DNA from: WQXF01 sp031552825
Lineage (GTDB): Bacteria; Bacillota; Clostridia; Christensenellales; Aristaeellaceae
DNA: 64,000 nucleotides
Assembly: GCA_031552825.1 (NCBI GenBank)
Contig: JAVBMD010000007.1
Span: 30,518-94,517 of the forward strand
Reading direction: 5' to 3'
Within the stretch, counting starts at the first letter, position 1; each line of letters begins with the position of its first letter. Below the pieces are notes generated by a model. It was not told the origin of the DNA. It saw nothing but the letters and a program-made list of their open reading frames with translations, and did no database searches. Position numbers and translations under genes: made by a program. This document shows, piece by piece, positions 8,348-17,560 of the stretch.

Positions 8348-9913
8348 ATGCCGCAGAGCTATTTGATGGCCGTGGACGCGGGCACCGGCAGCGTGCGCGC
8401 CGTGCTGTTTGATCTTGTGGGCGAGCAGTTGGGCTGCGTGCAGCGCGAGTGGCAGCATGCCGAGGATCCGCGCTACCCCGGCAGCATGGACTTCGATTGG
8501 GTGAAGAACTGGGGGCTGGCCGTCGATTGCATCCGGGGCGTGCTGGCCGAGACCGGCGTCGATCCCAAGGACATCGCCGCCATCGGCACCACCTGCATGC
8601 GCGAGGGCATCGTGCTCTACGACGAGGCGGGGCGGGAGATTTGGGCTTGCGCCAACGTCGACGCGCGCAGCGGCGACGAGGTGGGCGAGCTGATCCGCAT
8701 GAACCCGGCGCTGGAAAAGGAGCTCTACGCCGAGTCGGGGCAGACCTACGCGCTGGGCGCGCTGCCGCGCATCCTGTGGGTCAAGAACAAGCTGCCCGAG
8801 CTGTATGCGCAGGTGCGCAAGGTCTCGATGTTCAACGATTGGCTGATCTACAAGCTGACGGGGGTGCTGGCCACCGAGCCGAGCAACGGCTGCACCACCG
8901 GCATCTTTGACCTCGAGCGCCGCGATTGGGACGCCACCATCATGCGCCGCTGCGGCCTCAAGGACGATATCTTCCCGCCGGTGCGCGAGTGCGCCGCCGT
9001 GGTGGCCGGGGTTCGCGCCGATATTTCCGCGCTGACCGGGCTGGCCGAGGGAACGCCGGTGGTCACCGGCGGCGGCGACGCGCAGCTGGGCTGCGTCGGC
9101 GTCGGCGTGACCGGGGCGGGGCAGGCGGCGGTATTCGGCGGCAGCTTCTGGCAGTACGAGTTCAACACCGCGCGCGCCAGCACCGACCCGGCCTGCCGCG
9201 TGCGCGTCAACTGCCACGCCGTCCCCGGCGTTTGGCAATACGAGGCCATCGCCTTCATGCCCGGCCTGGCGATGCGCTGGTATCGCGACGCCTTCTGTCA
9301 GGAGGAAGTGCGCCGCGCCAAGGAAACCGGCCGCGACGCTTACGAGCTGATGAACGAGGAGGCCGTGAAGGTTCCCGCCGGTTGCCACGGCATGATGTGC
9401 ATGTTCTCCGATGTGATGGACTACATCAGCTGGAGGCACGCCGCGCCGACCTTCACCAACTTTGACTTCAATCCGGAAAAGTTTAACCGATACACCTTCT
9501 ACCGCGCCATTATGGAGAACGCCGCCATGGTGACGCGCGGCCACCTCGAGCTGGTGCGCGAGGTCACCGGCAACATGCCGGAGGAAATCATCTTCGCCAG
9601 CGGCGCAGCCAAGAGCGACCTTTGGTGCCAGATTCTTTCCGACGTGCTGAACCTGCCGGTGAAGGTGCCGGTGGTCAAGGAGGCCACCGCGCTGGGCACG
9701 GCGATATTGGCCGGGTTCGGCGTCGGCATCTATCCGGACATCGGCAAGGCCGCCGCCGAGCTGGTGCGCTGGGAGCGCGCCTACACGCCGAACCCCGACA
9801 ACGCGGCGGTGTACCGCGCGCTGTACGCGCCTTGGCGGGAGGCCTACGCCGCGCAGCTGGCGCTGAGCGACCGGCGGGTGACCCGCCACATGTGGGCGGC
9901 GCCCGGATTATAG
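8348..9913 (+). CDS. lsrK: LsrK-type autoinducer-2 kinase (FGGY family)
   Basis: 521 residues, close to E. coli LsrK (530). The start follows GGAGGGGAA. The N-terminus carries the phosphate-binding motif VDAGTGSVRAVLFD (9-22). Further FGGY elements are SNGCTTGIFDLERRDWD near 180, TGGGDAQLGCVGVGV in the middle (ATP phosphate loop 2), and IIFASGAAKSDLWCQILSDV near 415 (adenosine motif). It should phosphorylate imported linear AI-2 (DPD), trapping it and generating the LsrR inducer. It lies 25 bases after lsrR and 76 before a cupin gene. A pentulose kinase role is possible in isolation but unlikely beside lsrACDBF. Confidence 0.85.
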   Translation: MPQSYLMAVDAGTGSVRAVLFDLVGEQLGCVQREWQHAEDPRYPGSMDFDWVKNWGLAVDCIRGVLAETGVDPKDIAAIGTTCMREGIVLYDEAGREIWACANVDARSGDEVGELIRMNPALEKELYAESGQTYALGALPRILWVKNKLPELYAQVRKVSMFNDWLIYKLTGVLATEPSNGCTTGIFDLERRDWDATIMRRCGLKDDIFPPVRECAAVVAGVRADISALTGLAEGTPVVTGGGDAQLGCVGVGVTGAGQAAVFGGSFWQYEFNTARASTDPACRVRVNCHAVPGVWQYEAIAFMPGLAMRWYRDAFCQEEVRRAKETGRDAYELMNEEAVKVPAGCHGMMCMFSDVMDYISWRHAAPTFTNFDFNPEKFNRYTFYRAIMENAAMVTRGHLELVREVTGNMPEEIIFASGAAKSDLWCQILSDVLNLPVKVPVVKEATALGTAILAGFGVGIYPDIGKAAAELVRWERAYTPNPDNAAVYRALYAPWREAYAAQLALSDRRVTRHMWAAPGL

Positions 9914-9989
9914 CGAAACACGCGCCGTTCCCCGCGCAGCGGGGCAGGGTGAGGGGATATATTGAGCGGGATTTTGAGGAGGATGGGGC

Positions 9990-10340
9990 ATGTTTATCAT
10001 TCATGAGGATGAGCGGGAATATCGATTTGGTGACAGCGGACCCAAGTACTTGATGAAAGGGCCGCGCATGAATTTCGCGCTCGTGCAGTTTCAGCCCGGC
10101 GAGGATTTTCAGGCGCACTATCATAACGTGATGGAGGAGAATTTCTTCATCCTCGAGGGCGAGGTCGATGTGGTGGTCGACGGTGTGGTACACCACCTGA
10201 CGCCCGGCCAGCTGATCCACATCGAGCCCGGCGAGATACACTATGTAGTCAACCATGGCGACAAGCCGATCAAGATGATCTCCACGCTGGCGCCGTACAC
10301 CGATCCGGACAAGGTGGATGTGGAAAATTATACGTATTAA
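9990..10340 (+). CDS. Single-domain cupin, possible partner in AI-2 processing
   Basis: 116 residues; ATG behind GAGGAGG. Both cupin motifs are intact. Motif 1 has HYHNVMEENFFILEG (two histidines and glutamate as metal ligands, around residues 43-57). Motif 2 has PGQLIHIEPGEIHYVVN (72-88) with the second-site histidine. It is therefore a small metal-binding beta-barrel, probably an isomerase or lyase on a small sugar-like compound. It is the third gene of the lsrR-lsrK unit. No LsrG-like ABM-domain gene is present, so the cupin may do the phospho-AI-2 isomerisation that LsrG does in E. coli. That last point is inference. Confidence 0.8.
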   Translation: MFIIHEDEREYRFGDSGPKYLMKGPRMNFALVQFQPGEDFQAHYHNVMEENFFILEGEVDVVVDGVVHHLTPGQLIHIEPGEIHYVVNHGDKPIKMISTLAPYTDPDKVDVENYTY

Positions 10341-10387
10341 GCAATAAGCTGGCGAAAAACCGGCGCTCGCTATCGAAAAGAAAATGA

Positions 10388-10473
10388 CCCGCCTGCGCAT
10401 GCGGCTTTGAAGGAGCTAGAGGGTTTTCGCCCTCCGCGCCGCTCAAAGTTTTGTGCGAAGGCGGGTTTGTTTT
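10388..10473 (+). terminator. Terminator after the lsrR-lsrK-cupin operon
   Basis: CCCGCCTGCGCA (10388-10399) pairs with TGCGAAGGCGGG (10454-10465), 12 positions with one mismatch, followed by TTTGTTTT. A smaller hairpin, GAGGGTTTTCGCCCTC, lies inside the large loop. The long-range stem plus U-tract suits factor-independent termination. Confidence 0.55.
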
Positions 10474-10540
10474 CCCGCCGGACGCTCCGCGCGGTGCCAG
10501 AATTCGCATCTGGACGCGGGCGGCGAATGCAACTATACTT

Positions 10541-10570
10541 AGTACAATCCATACTAAGTACAATCCATAC
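10541..10570. repeat. Two 14-bp direct repeats upstream of the sensor kinase
   Basis: AGTACAATCCATAC occurs at 10541-10554 and again at 10557-10570, a 16-base period, ending just before the Shine-Dalgarno sequence of the kinase gene. Tandem copies this close to a start suggest a regulator-binding site or an RNA element acting on translation. No consensus -35/-10 pair is clear here. Confidence 0.6.
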
Positions 10571-10588
10571 GCAAGGAGGTGCGAGGCG

Positions 10589-12427
10589 TTGCGAAGGCTT
10601 TTACAGTGGCCAAACCGCATCCGCATTCGCGATCGGCTGGTCGCTTATTTCTTGCTGGCGATCCTGCTGCCTACGCTGCTCATCGCATGGTACCTCTATG
10701 GCCGTACCGACGACATTCTCACCAAAAAGATGAGCGACCAGGCGCGGGCGGGTATGGTAAGCGTAAGCGCGTTGATGCGCGAGAAGCTGAACTTCATCAA
10801 CGATATGACCACGCTTATCAACGTCAACTCGGAATTGCAGGGCATCTTTATGGCAGCGCCGCCATCGACCACCGGCGAAATTGTGCGCGAGATCACGGCG
10901 CTGGATCGCATCTTAGAAAGTTATTATTTGACAAGCAATTATCTGTTCCTCGGTTCGGGCGTACAGCCCAAACTGTACATGGTGGATCGCGCCATGTACA
11001 ATCGCGTGTCCGCCTCCACCAAGGTGTTTGACATCGGCGAGATTGCGCAGGAGCCGTGGTATCAGCGGCTCACCAACCGTTTCACCATCGTCGGCCTTAC
11101 CGACGACCCAAGGACGGGGCGGGAAAACGGCGCGCTGCGCATCGCCCGGCGCATGTACAATACGAAGCTCACCGAGACGGTGGTGTTCGCCGCCGTGCTG
11201 GTCGTCGATGTGGATATCAAGAATCTGTTGGCCATGCTGACACCGTACAAGCCGACGCCGGAGAGCGCCTTCTACGTGCTCGACGATGCGCGCACCGTGC
11301 TGGTGAGCACCGATCTGGACAGGGTGGGTACGGTGCTTGCGGCGGCCGAGCCTTCGGCGTTTGATGATGGGGTGCATGTGGCCGAAGAGGCGGGCAAGAA
11401 GCAGCTGATTACCGCCCACGCCATCCCCGGCTTCGGGATGACGGTGTACGGCATGACGCCGCTGGATCAGATCAATGCCGAGCGCATCGCCTTCAACCGC
11501 ACCTTTGTCGGGTTGCTGGCGGGCAGTATGTTGGCGGCGCTGGTGATCGCGCTGCTGATGGCGCAGAGCATCGCTTCCCCGATTCAGAAACTCGCGCGTT
11601 CGATGCAGGAGGTGCCCAACGAGGATTTGCGCATCTCCATCCACTATAAGCGGCAGGATGAGTTCGGCGCGTTGATCGATCACTACCGCGAAATGATCGC
11701 ACAAATCAGGCACCTGATTCAGGAGCTGTATGTGAAGGATCTGCGCCAGAAGGAGGCCGAGCTGAAGCAGCAGGAGGCCGAGTTGGTGGCGCTGCAGGCC
11801 CAGATCAACCCGCATTTCCTCTACAACACGCTCGATGCCATCAACCTGTACGCGATCCGCCATCAGGTGCCGCAGATCAGCGAGATGATTTCGGCGCTAT
11901 CGGATTTTTTCCGCTACGGCCTGAGCAAGGGCAAGCGCGTGATTCCGCTGAGCGACGAACTGGTTACTGTGGAGAGCTATTTGAAGATCCAAAAGGTGCG
12001 GCTGCGCGAACAAATCGACTACACGATGGATATCGCCGAGGAGACGCGGGGAAATTTGATTGCCAAGATGGTGATCCAGCCGTTGGTGGAAAACGCGATC
12101 GTTCACGGCATCCAGCCCGCGGGGCGGCCGGGGCATATCGTCATTACCGCGCGGCGCGAGGGAGAGGTGCTGCGCGTCGCCGTGGAGGACGACGGCGTAG
12201 GCGCCGATATGCAGGAGCTGCACGACATGCTGGCTACCGATATCCCCGCCGTGCGCAAGCACTCCTTTGGCATCCGCAACGTCAATGACCGCATCCGCAT
12301 GCTGTTTGGCGATGCCTACGGCCTGCGCTTCGAGGCGCTGGATGGCGCAGGCTGCCGGGCGGTGCTGATCTTGCCCAATATTCGTTCGATGGAGGGATAC
12401 CATGCTCAGCATGATAATAGCCGATGA
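10589..12427 (+). CDS. YesM-type sensor histidine kinase
   Basis: 612 residues from a TTG start at 10589, chosen because AAGGAGG lies 9 bases upstream and the protein then begins with a short basic tail before membrane helix 1 (about 17-36). The longer frame from an upstream ATG would add unlikely residues. An extracytoplasmic sensor domain runs to about residue 300. A second helix (about 307-330), a HAMP region and the His_kinase motif INPHFLYNTLDAINLY follow, the last holding the phospho-accepting histidine. The ATPase domain has VIQPLVENAIVHGI and DDGVGADM. YesM kinases sense carbohydrates and pair with AraC-type regulators, here the overlapping next gene. Confidence 0.88.
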   Translation: MRRLLQWPNRIRIRDRLVAYFLLAILLPTLLIAWYLYGRTDDILTKKMSDQARAGMVSVSALMREKLNFINDMTTLINVNSELQGIFMAAPPSTTGEIVREITALDRILESYYLTSNYLFLGSGVQPKLYMVDRAMYNRVSASTKVFDIGEIAQEPWYQRLTNRFTIVGLTDDPRTGRENGALRIARRMYNTKLTETVVFAAVLVVDVDIKNLLAMLTPYKPTPESAFYVLDDARTVLVSTDLDRVGTVLAAAEPSAFDDGVHVAEEAGKKQLITAHAIPGFGMTVYGMTPLDQINAERIAFNRTFVGLLAGSMLAALVIALLMAQSIASPIQKLARSMQEVPNEDLRISIHYKRQDEFGALIDHYREMIAQIRHLIQELYVKDLRQKEAELKQQEAELVALQAQINPHFLYNTLDAINLYAIRHQVPQISEMISALSDFFRYGLSKGKRVIPLSDELVTVESYLKIQKVRLREQIDYTMDIAEETRGNLIAKMVIQPLVENAIVHGIQPAGRPGHIVITARREGEVLRVAVEDDGVGADMQELHDMLATDIPAVRKHSFGIRNVNDRIRMLFGDAYGLRFEALDGAGCRAVLILPNIRSMEGYHAQHDNSR

Positions 12428-14027
12428 CGATGTGATGGCGCGAGAAACCATCCGGGACGCTATCGATTGGGCGGCGATGGACATCGAGATCATCGCCGAG
12501 GCGGCGGATGGGCGGGAGGCGCTGGCGCTGTGCATCGAGAAACAGCCCGACATTCTGTTCACCGACATTATGATGCCGCACATGACCGGATTGGAGGTGG
12601 CGCTGACGCTGCGGGAACGGGGCAGCGCCGCGAAAATCATCATCATCAGCGGCGTGCAGGACTTTGAGTACGCGCGCACGGCGATGGAGATGAGCGTAAC
12701 GGGCTACGTGCTCAAGCCCATCCGCATAGACGAGGTGCGGCAGGTGGTCAAGAAGGTTCAAAATTCGTTGCATCTGGAGCGCGACCGAACGCAGATGATG
12801 GCGCGGATGAAACGCGAATTGCGCGAGCAGATGACGCTGATGCGTGAAAAGTTCCTCTGCAATCTGGTGCTGGGTCTCTACGAGACGCGCGAGGAGATTT
12901 GCGACAAGCTGGAGTATTTCGACTTGCCGCTGCGCTACGATTGCCCGCTGACCGTGGCGGTGATGCGGCTGGATGATTATGCCGCGCTGACCGCGCCGAT
13001 GACGGAACAGAACCGGCAACTGCTGGCCTTCGCGGTGCAAAACATCGCGCAGGAGACGCTGGACAACCACGATGCAGGGCTGATCGTTAACCTGCGGGAG
13101 AACGAGTTTGTGCTGCTGATCGGCACACCGGGGCGCGAGAGCGCGGCGGTGGTGGAGCTGCTGGAGGAACTGGCCGCGAACCTGCAGGGTTTTCTGTCGG
13201 CTTCGGTGTCCATCGGCGTGGGGCATCAGGCGGCGCAGCTTGCGGAGCTGAAATACGCGTACGACAATGCTTGTATGGCGGTGCAACATCGCTTTTATCG
13301 CGGCAAGGGCACCATCATTGCCGCGCAGGAAATATTGCGCGACCGGGCGTTCGAGAAAATCGCCCACGCATCGGCGTTTTCCAGCCTGTATGCTTTGCAG
13401 GAGCGCTTGGCGGTGCAGCTCAAGAGCGGCGAAACCGAACAGTGTCACCGCGCTCTGGCGCAAATCTTTGAACTGCTGCGCGTAAGCCAGTCTTTCAGCA
13501 TCGCCTATGTGCGCTGCCTGTGTTTGGAATTCGCCGGGACGGTGAATCGCCTGCTGTACGAGCAGGGCGAGGAGGACGCCTCGCCGCTGAACGTCAGCGA
13601 TATGCTCACGCGGCTGGGGCATGCGGAGCACTTGGAGGAGGTTCAGCGCCTGATGGGCGAGATGGTGGAGGCATACTGCTCGCGATACAACGCGCTATAT
13701 AGCCGAAGGCATTCCGAGCTGGTGCACCGCATCCGTGAAATGATCGAAATGCGCTATATGGAGCAACTGACGCTCGGCACCATCGCCGATGCCGTGTACA
13801 TGACGCAGAACTACATCTGCCTCGTGTTTAAGCGCGAGACCGGGCAGACCATCAACGGCTACTTGACCCGCGTGCGCATGGAGACCGCGTGCAGGCTGCT
13901 GACCGATACCAAGCTTAAGGTATGGGAGATCGCCGAGCGGGTGGGGTATGAGAACGCGCATTACTTTTCCACCGTATTTAAAAAAACCTACGGCATGCAG
14001 CCGCAGCAGTACCGCGGCCGGGAATAG
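12402..14027 (+). CDS. YesN-type response regulator with AraC output domain
   Basis: 541 residues; ATG behind GGAGGG and overlapping the kinase by 26 bases. The receiver domain spans about 1-120, with acidic pocket Asp8-Asp10, phospho-acceptor Asp55 (ILFTDIMMPH) and Lys105 (VLKPIR). A central region of about 300 residues resembles the linker/GGDEF-like portion of YesN regulators. The C-terminal 100 residues form an AraC double helix-turn-helix (LGTIADAVYMTQNYICLVFK and VWEIAERVGYENAHYFSTVF). It should activate the sugar ABC operon immediately downstream when phosphorylated by the upstream kinase. Confidence 0.88.
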   Translation: MLSMIIADDDVMARETIRDAIDWAAMDIEIIAEAADGREALALCIEKQPDILFTDIMMPHMTGLEVALTLRERGSAAKIIIISGVQDFEYARTAMEMSVTGYVLKPIRIDEVRQVVKKVQNSLHLERDRTQMMARMKRELREQMTLMREKFLCNLVLGLYETREEICDKLEYFDLPLRYDCPLTVAVMRLDDYAALTAPMTEQNRQLLAFAVQNIAQETLDNHDAGLIVNLRENEFVLLIGTPGRESAAVVELLEELAANLQGFLSASVSIGVGHQAAQLAELKYAYDNACMAVQHRFYRGKGTIIAAQEILRDRAFEKIAHASAFSSLYALQERLAVQLKSGETEQCHRALAQIFELLRVSQSFSIAYVRCLCLEFAGTVNRLLYEQGEEDASPLNVSDMLTRLGHAEHLEEVQRLMGEMVEAYCSRYNALYSRRHSELVHRIREMIEMRYMEQLTLGTIADAVYMTQNYICLVFKRETGQTINGYLTRVRMETACRLLTDTKLKVWEIAERVGYENAHYFSTVFKKTYGMQPQQYRGRE

Positions 14028-14167
14028 TATAAGATATGAAACCATTTTGTAGAGTTTCTTGTATTTCTTCTTCCGGATGATGCACATATACTGGCGATAA
14101 AGGGAATGCGCGACGGGTTGCGTTGCCATTCCAAAGCTGTGCATCCAAAACAAAAGGAGGAGATACC

Positions 14168-15532
14168 GTGAAGAAGTTTCAAACCCTGTTGGTGCTGACC
14201 GTGGCGATGTGCCTATTGGTCAGCATGCTGGCCGTGCCCGCATCGGCCTCGGAGCCTAAGGTGGAGACCGTGCGCGTGTGGACCAACGATACCTCGCTTA
14301 AGCCGCTCTACGACGAGGCCATCGCCGAATTTGAAGCCACCGTCGGCAAAGAAAAGGGCATCAAGATCGACTTTCAGGTATTCGGCGCGGATTATCATGA
14401 CGTGCTGAAGGTTGCGCTGGCCGCCGATCAGGGGCCGGAAATCTACAAGTTTGTCGGCACCACCAAGGATTCGTTCATCGATTCCGGCTGGATGGTTTCG
14501 CTGGAGGATTTCCCGGATCATGAAGAATTGCTCGCGCAGTGGAAGGACGTCATCATCCCCGAGTACAATACCAATCGCGGCAAGGTGTACTCGCTGCCGG
14601 TGAAGGCGCTCATCACCAAGTTCATCTATAACAAGACGCTTTTCGAAAAGAACGGCATCGCCAATCCGCCCGCCACTTGGGCTGAGCTGGTGGAGGATGC
14701 CCGCATCATCACCGAGAATGGCGATGGCGAAGTGTACGGCTACGGCATGCACCTCAAAAACGCCGGCAGCTCCGGCAAGTGGTACATCGCCACGCAATTC
14801 GCCGGCGCCGTGGGTCACATGGGCTATGACTTTGCCAAGGGCGAATACCGCTTCATCGATTTCGCGCCCATCATGGACTGCTTCCAGCAGATGCGCAAGG
14901 ACGACAGCATCTTCCCGGGCTTCGAGGGCATGATCGGCGATAACTGGGCGGCGCAGTTCGCGGCTGGCCGCATCGGGATCATCCCCGGCGTGGGCTGGGA
15001 TGTCAAGACCTTCAACGATACCTTCAAGGTCGAGGACGACTGGGGCGTGTTCAACGCGCCGGCGCTGGATTCCGCCAAGCGCTACAAGAACTACGGCCAG
15101 CCCGGCGATCTTGTGTGCATGGGCCCGGCGGCCAAAGCGATGCCCGAGAAGGCCATGATCGTCTATTCCTTCCTGCACGGCGAAGGGCTGTTGCAGAAGA
15201 TGCAGGAGCAGGGCTTGGAATTTGTCGGCCTGCCTGCCATTCAGGAGAAGGTGACCACGGCTCCCTTCGAGCACGGCTGGAAGGAATTTGCCGACACTTC
15301 CAACAACTACTTCACCATGACCCCGCCCGACGGCGCGCTCACCGATCTCGAAGGCCTGACCTACCAGAATGTGCTGTGCAACATGATGGCCGAGGATCTG
15401 ACCCCCGAGCAGGTGCGCGAGACCCTTACCGACCTGGATAAGCGCTACAACGACGCGCTCAAGCGCGCGGTGGACGGCGGCTTCGACCTCTCCAAGTTCA
15501 TCAATGCCGACTGGGATACCAGCATGAAGTAA
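14168..15532 (+). CDS. ABC sugar transporter extracellular binding protein (family 1)
   Basis: 454 residues from a GTG behind AAAGGAGGAG; an upstream ATG gives an implausible N-terminus. A signal peptide is clear (MKKFQTLLVL, ending in ASAS near residue 27), without an obvious lipobox cysteine. The mature part is a family 1 solute-binding protein (PF01547-like), with FGADYHDVLKVALAADQGPEIYKF near residue 75 and FAAGRIGIIPGVGWD near 275. It binds a carbohydrate for the two MalFG-type permeases that follow. The YesMN pair upstream and the aldolase and reductase downstream suggest a sugar acid or acetylated sugar. A strong hairpin after the stop would raise its mRNA above that of the permeases. 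Confidence 0.87.
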   Translation: MKKFQTLLVLTVAMCLLVSMLAVPASASEPKVETVRVWTNDTSLKPLYDEAIAEFEATVGKEKGIKIDFQVFGADYHDVLKVALAADQGPEIYKFVGTTKDSFIDSGWMVSLEDFPDHEELLAQWKDVIIPEYNTNRGKVYSLPVKALITKFIYNKTLFEKNGIANPPATWAELVEDARIITENGDGEVYGYGMHLKNAGSSGKWYIATQFAGAVGHMGYDFAKGEYRFIDFAPIMDCFQQMRKDDSIFPGFEGMIGDNWAAQFAAGRIGIIPGVGWDVKTFNDTFKVEDDWGVFNAPALDSAKRYKNYGQPGDLVCMGPAAKAMPEKAMIVYSFLHGEGLLQKMQEQGLEFVGLPAIQEKVTTAPFEHGWKEFADTSNNYFTMTPPDGALTDLEGLTYQNVLCNMMAEDLTPEQVRETLTDLDKRYNDALKRAVDGGFDLSKFINADWDTSMK

Positions 15533-15560
15533 GCTTCTCGCGGGCATTCAACGGAACTGA

Positions 15561-15602
15561 ATAGGCAACCCCTGCGGAAAGCGCCAAAGGGGTTGCCTAT
15601 TT
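15561..15602 (+). terminator. Attenuating hairpin between binding protein and permease genes
   Basis: Perfect 12-bp stem ATAGGCAACCCC (15561-15572) with GGGGTTGCCTAT (15589-15600), followed by only two T residues. Such hairpins after binding-protein genes usually cause partial termination or protect the upstream mRNA end. Confidence 0.7.
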
Positions 15603-15696
15603 CCGAGCAATGCCTTTGCTGGAAGCGCATACGACAGATGGGTTACAATCACATTCTGCGGAAGCGATTTTTTATGCAAGGGGAGGGAGCGCATAC

Positions 15697-16632
15697 ATGA
15701 GCTCACCCAAAGCGCACCGTGCAAGCCTGCGGGGCAGGGAGCGTGCCGACAGCGTCCAAGCGCTGCTGATGATCGCGCCGATGCTGCTGGGCTTCGCGCT
15801 GTTCACGATCTATCCGATGGGCTGGCTGATGAACTGGTCGTTCTTCAAGTATGACGGCATCACCGCCCCCACCTTTAACGGGCTGGAAAACTTTGTGCGC
15901 GCCTTCACGCGCGATCCGTACTATTGGCGCGCGCTGAACAACACGTTTTTTATCGTGGCCATCAAGCTGGTGATTGAGATTCCGCTGGCGCTCTTTTTGG
16001 CGGTAGCGCTCAACAAGGCCACCAAGGTCAACTCGGTGTTCCGCACCGCCTTCTTTATGCCTGCGATCATCAGTACCGCCATCATCGGCATGATCTTCTT
16101 TCTGATGTTCGATCCGTTCCAAGGCGTCATCAATCAACTGCTCAAAAGCTGGGGGCTGATTGGCAAAAAGATCAATTGGTTCGGCGATAAGTGGCACGCA
16201 GACGCGGTAATCATCATCGCCAGCGTATGGAAGGGTTTCGGCGTCAACATGGTGTTCTTCCTAATGGGCTTGCAGAGCATCCCGGAGGAGTTGCACGAGT
16301 GCGCGCAGATCGACGGCGCCAACGTGTGGGAGAAATTCCGATATGTGACGTTGCCGATGCTCGCGCCCTTCGCCAAGACCGTGGTCATGCTGGCGCTGAT
16401 TAACAGCATGAAGATGAGCGACCTTGTTCTGACGCTAACCAACGGCCAACCTGCGGGCAACACCGAGGTGGTCATGTCCTACACGTTCAAGTTCTTCTTT
16501 TCCTATGGCGTGGCCGATTCGGTGAGCCAGTTTGGTTATGCCTCGGCGCTGGCCATTGTGACAGCAGCGATTTTGGGCCTCATCACGGGCGCCTACTTCC
16601 TGCTCACTAGAAAGATGGGTGATCTGTATTGA
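15697..16632 (+). CDS. ABC sugar transporter permease, MalF/UgpA type
   Basis: 311 residues; the ATG at 15697 has GGGAGGGAG upstream, while an earlier in-frame ATG lies next to the attenuator hairpin. Six membrane segments are apparent. The EAA loop that docks the ATPase is seen as EELHECAQIDGANVWEKF near residue 205. The N-terminal extension is short and basic. It forms a heterodimer with the next gene product. No ATPase gene is present in the operon, so a shared MsmX-type ATPase elsewhere is likely, as is common in Gram-positive carbohydrate ABC systems. Confidence 0.87.
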   Translation: MSSPKAHRASLRGRERADSVQALLMIAPMLLGFALFTIYPMGWLMNWSFFKYDGITAPTFNGLENFVRAFTRDPYYWRALNNTFFIVAIKLVIEIPLALFLAVALNKATKVNSVFRTAFFMPAIISTAIIGMIFFLMFDPFQGVINQLLKSWGLIGKKINWFGDKWHADAVIIIASVWKGFGVNMVFFLMGLQSIPEELHECAQIDGANVWEKFRYVTLPMLAPFAKTVVMLALINSMKMSDLVLTLTNGQPAGNTEVVMSYTFKFFFSYGVADSVSQFGYASALAIVTAAILGLITGAYFLLTRKMGDLY

Positions 16633-17510
16633 AGAAGAATACAGCATCGCGGAAGAATAAAATCCGTCGCGGCTGGAAGGGCTGGCTGGGCATTGTGCTG
16701 CTATATGCGCTGCTGACCGCGCTGCTGGTGGTAACGATTTTCCCGATCGTCTACTCGCTCTCGGCCTCGCTCAAAAGCACGCAGGAGATTCTCTCCAGCA
16801 AGGAATTTTTCCCGAAAGAGGTGCGGTTCGAAAACTATTCGGAGGCGTGGAACAAGTCCAACTTCGGCCGCTTTTTCTGGAACAGCATCTATTTGGCGTT
16901 TTTCGTGGTGCTCGGCACCATCGTCGCCTCCACCACCGCCGGATACGTGTTCGCGCGCGCGCGGTTCCCGGGCAAAAAGCTGATTTTCATGCTATTGACC
17001 GGATCGATGTTCATCTCGGCGGGCAGTTTGTATCTGTATCCGCAGCTGCAAGTCGCAAAGCTGTTGGGGCTGAACACGTCGCTATGGGGCGTAATCGTCA
17101 TCAACATCTTCGGCATCAACATCACGCAGCTCTACATCTCCCGGGGCTACATCCAATCGATCTCGCCGGAGATCGACGAGGCCGCCAAGATTGACGGCTG
17201 CAGCTTCTTCGGCATCTTTTGTAAGATCATCTTTCCGCTGACCAAGCCGCTGATCGCAACCATCGGCCTGCTTTCATTCATGAACGCATGGAACGATTAC
17301 CTGCTGCCGATGGTGTTCACGCTGGGCAATAAAAGCGCGCAGCCGCTGGTGGTGGGCATCATCGCCATGCGAAACATCGGCGAATCGGTGACGGCGTGGA
17401 ACCTGATGCTGGCGGGCACCAGCCTGGCGGTGCTGCCGATGCTGGTGGTGTACCTGTTCCTGAACAAATATTTTATCGCGGGCTTGACCAGCGGCGCGGT
17501 AAAGGGTTAA
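16629..17510 (+). CDS. ABC sugar transporter permease, MalG/UgpE type
   Basis: 293 residues starting with TTG in a TTGA overlap with the stop of the partner permease; the upstream AAGATGGGTGA is a weak ribosome binding site, so coupling is probable. Six membrane segments are visible. The EAA loop SPEIDEAAKIDGCSFFGIF lies near residue 180, and the C-terminus YFIAGLTSGAVKG is the usual ending of this permease class. It completes the importer begun by the binding protein at 14.2 kb. Confidence 0.86.
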   Translation: MKKNTASRKNKIRRGWKGWLGIVLLYALLTALLVVTIFPIVYSLSASLKSTQEILSSKEFFPKEVRFENYSEAWNKSNFGRFFWNSIYLAFFVVLGTIVASTTAGYVFARARFPGKKLIFMLLTGSMFISAGSLYLYPQLQVAKLLGLNTSLWGVIVINIFGINITQLYISRGYIQSISPEIDEAAKIDGCSFFGIFCKIIFPLTKPLIATIGLLSFMNAWNDYLLPMVFTLGNKSAQPLVVGIIAMRNIGESVTAWNLMLAGTSLAVLPMLVVYLFLNKYFIAGLTSGAVKG

Positions 17511-17560
17511 GTCCCCTTTGGCAGCGATTACGGATGGACATAATGGAGGAGGAAACGATT

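Noticed and set aside
8264..9889. Long open frame antisense to lsrK (over 500 codons)
   Set aside because: The translation is His/Arg/Gly/Ala-rich without domains, a known artefact opposite GC-rich genes. The plus-strand FGGY kinase has clear motifs.
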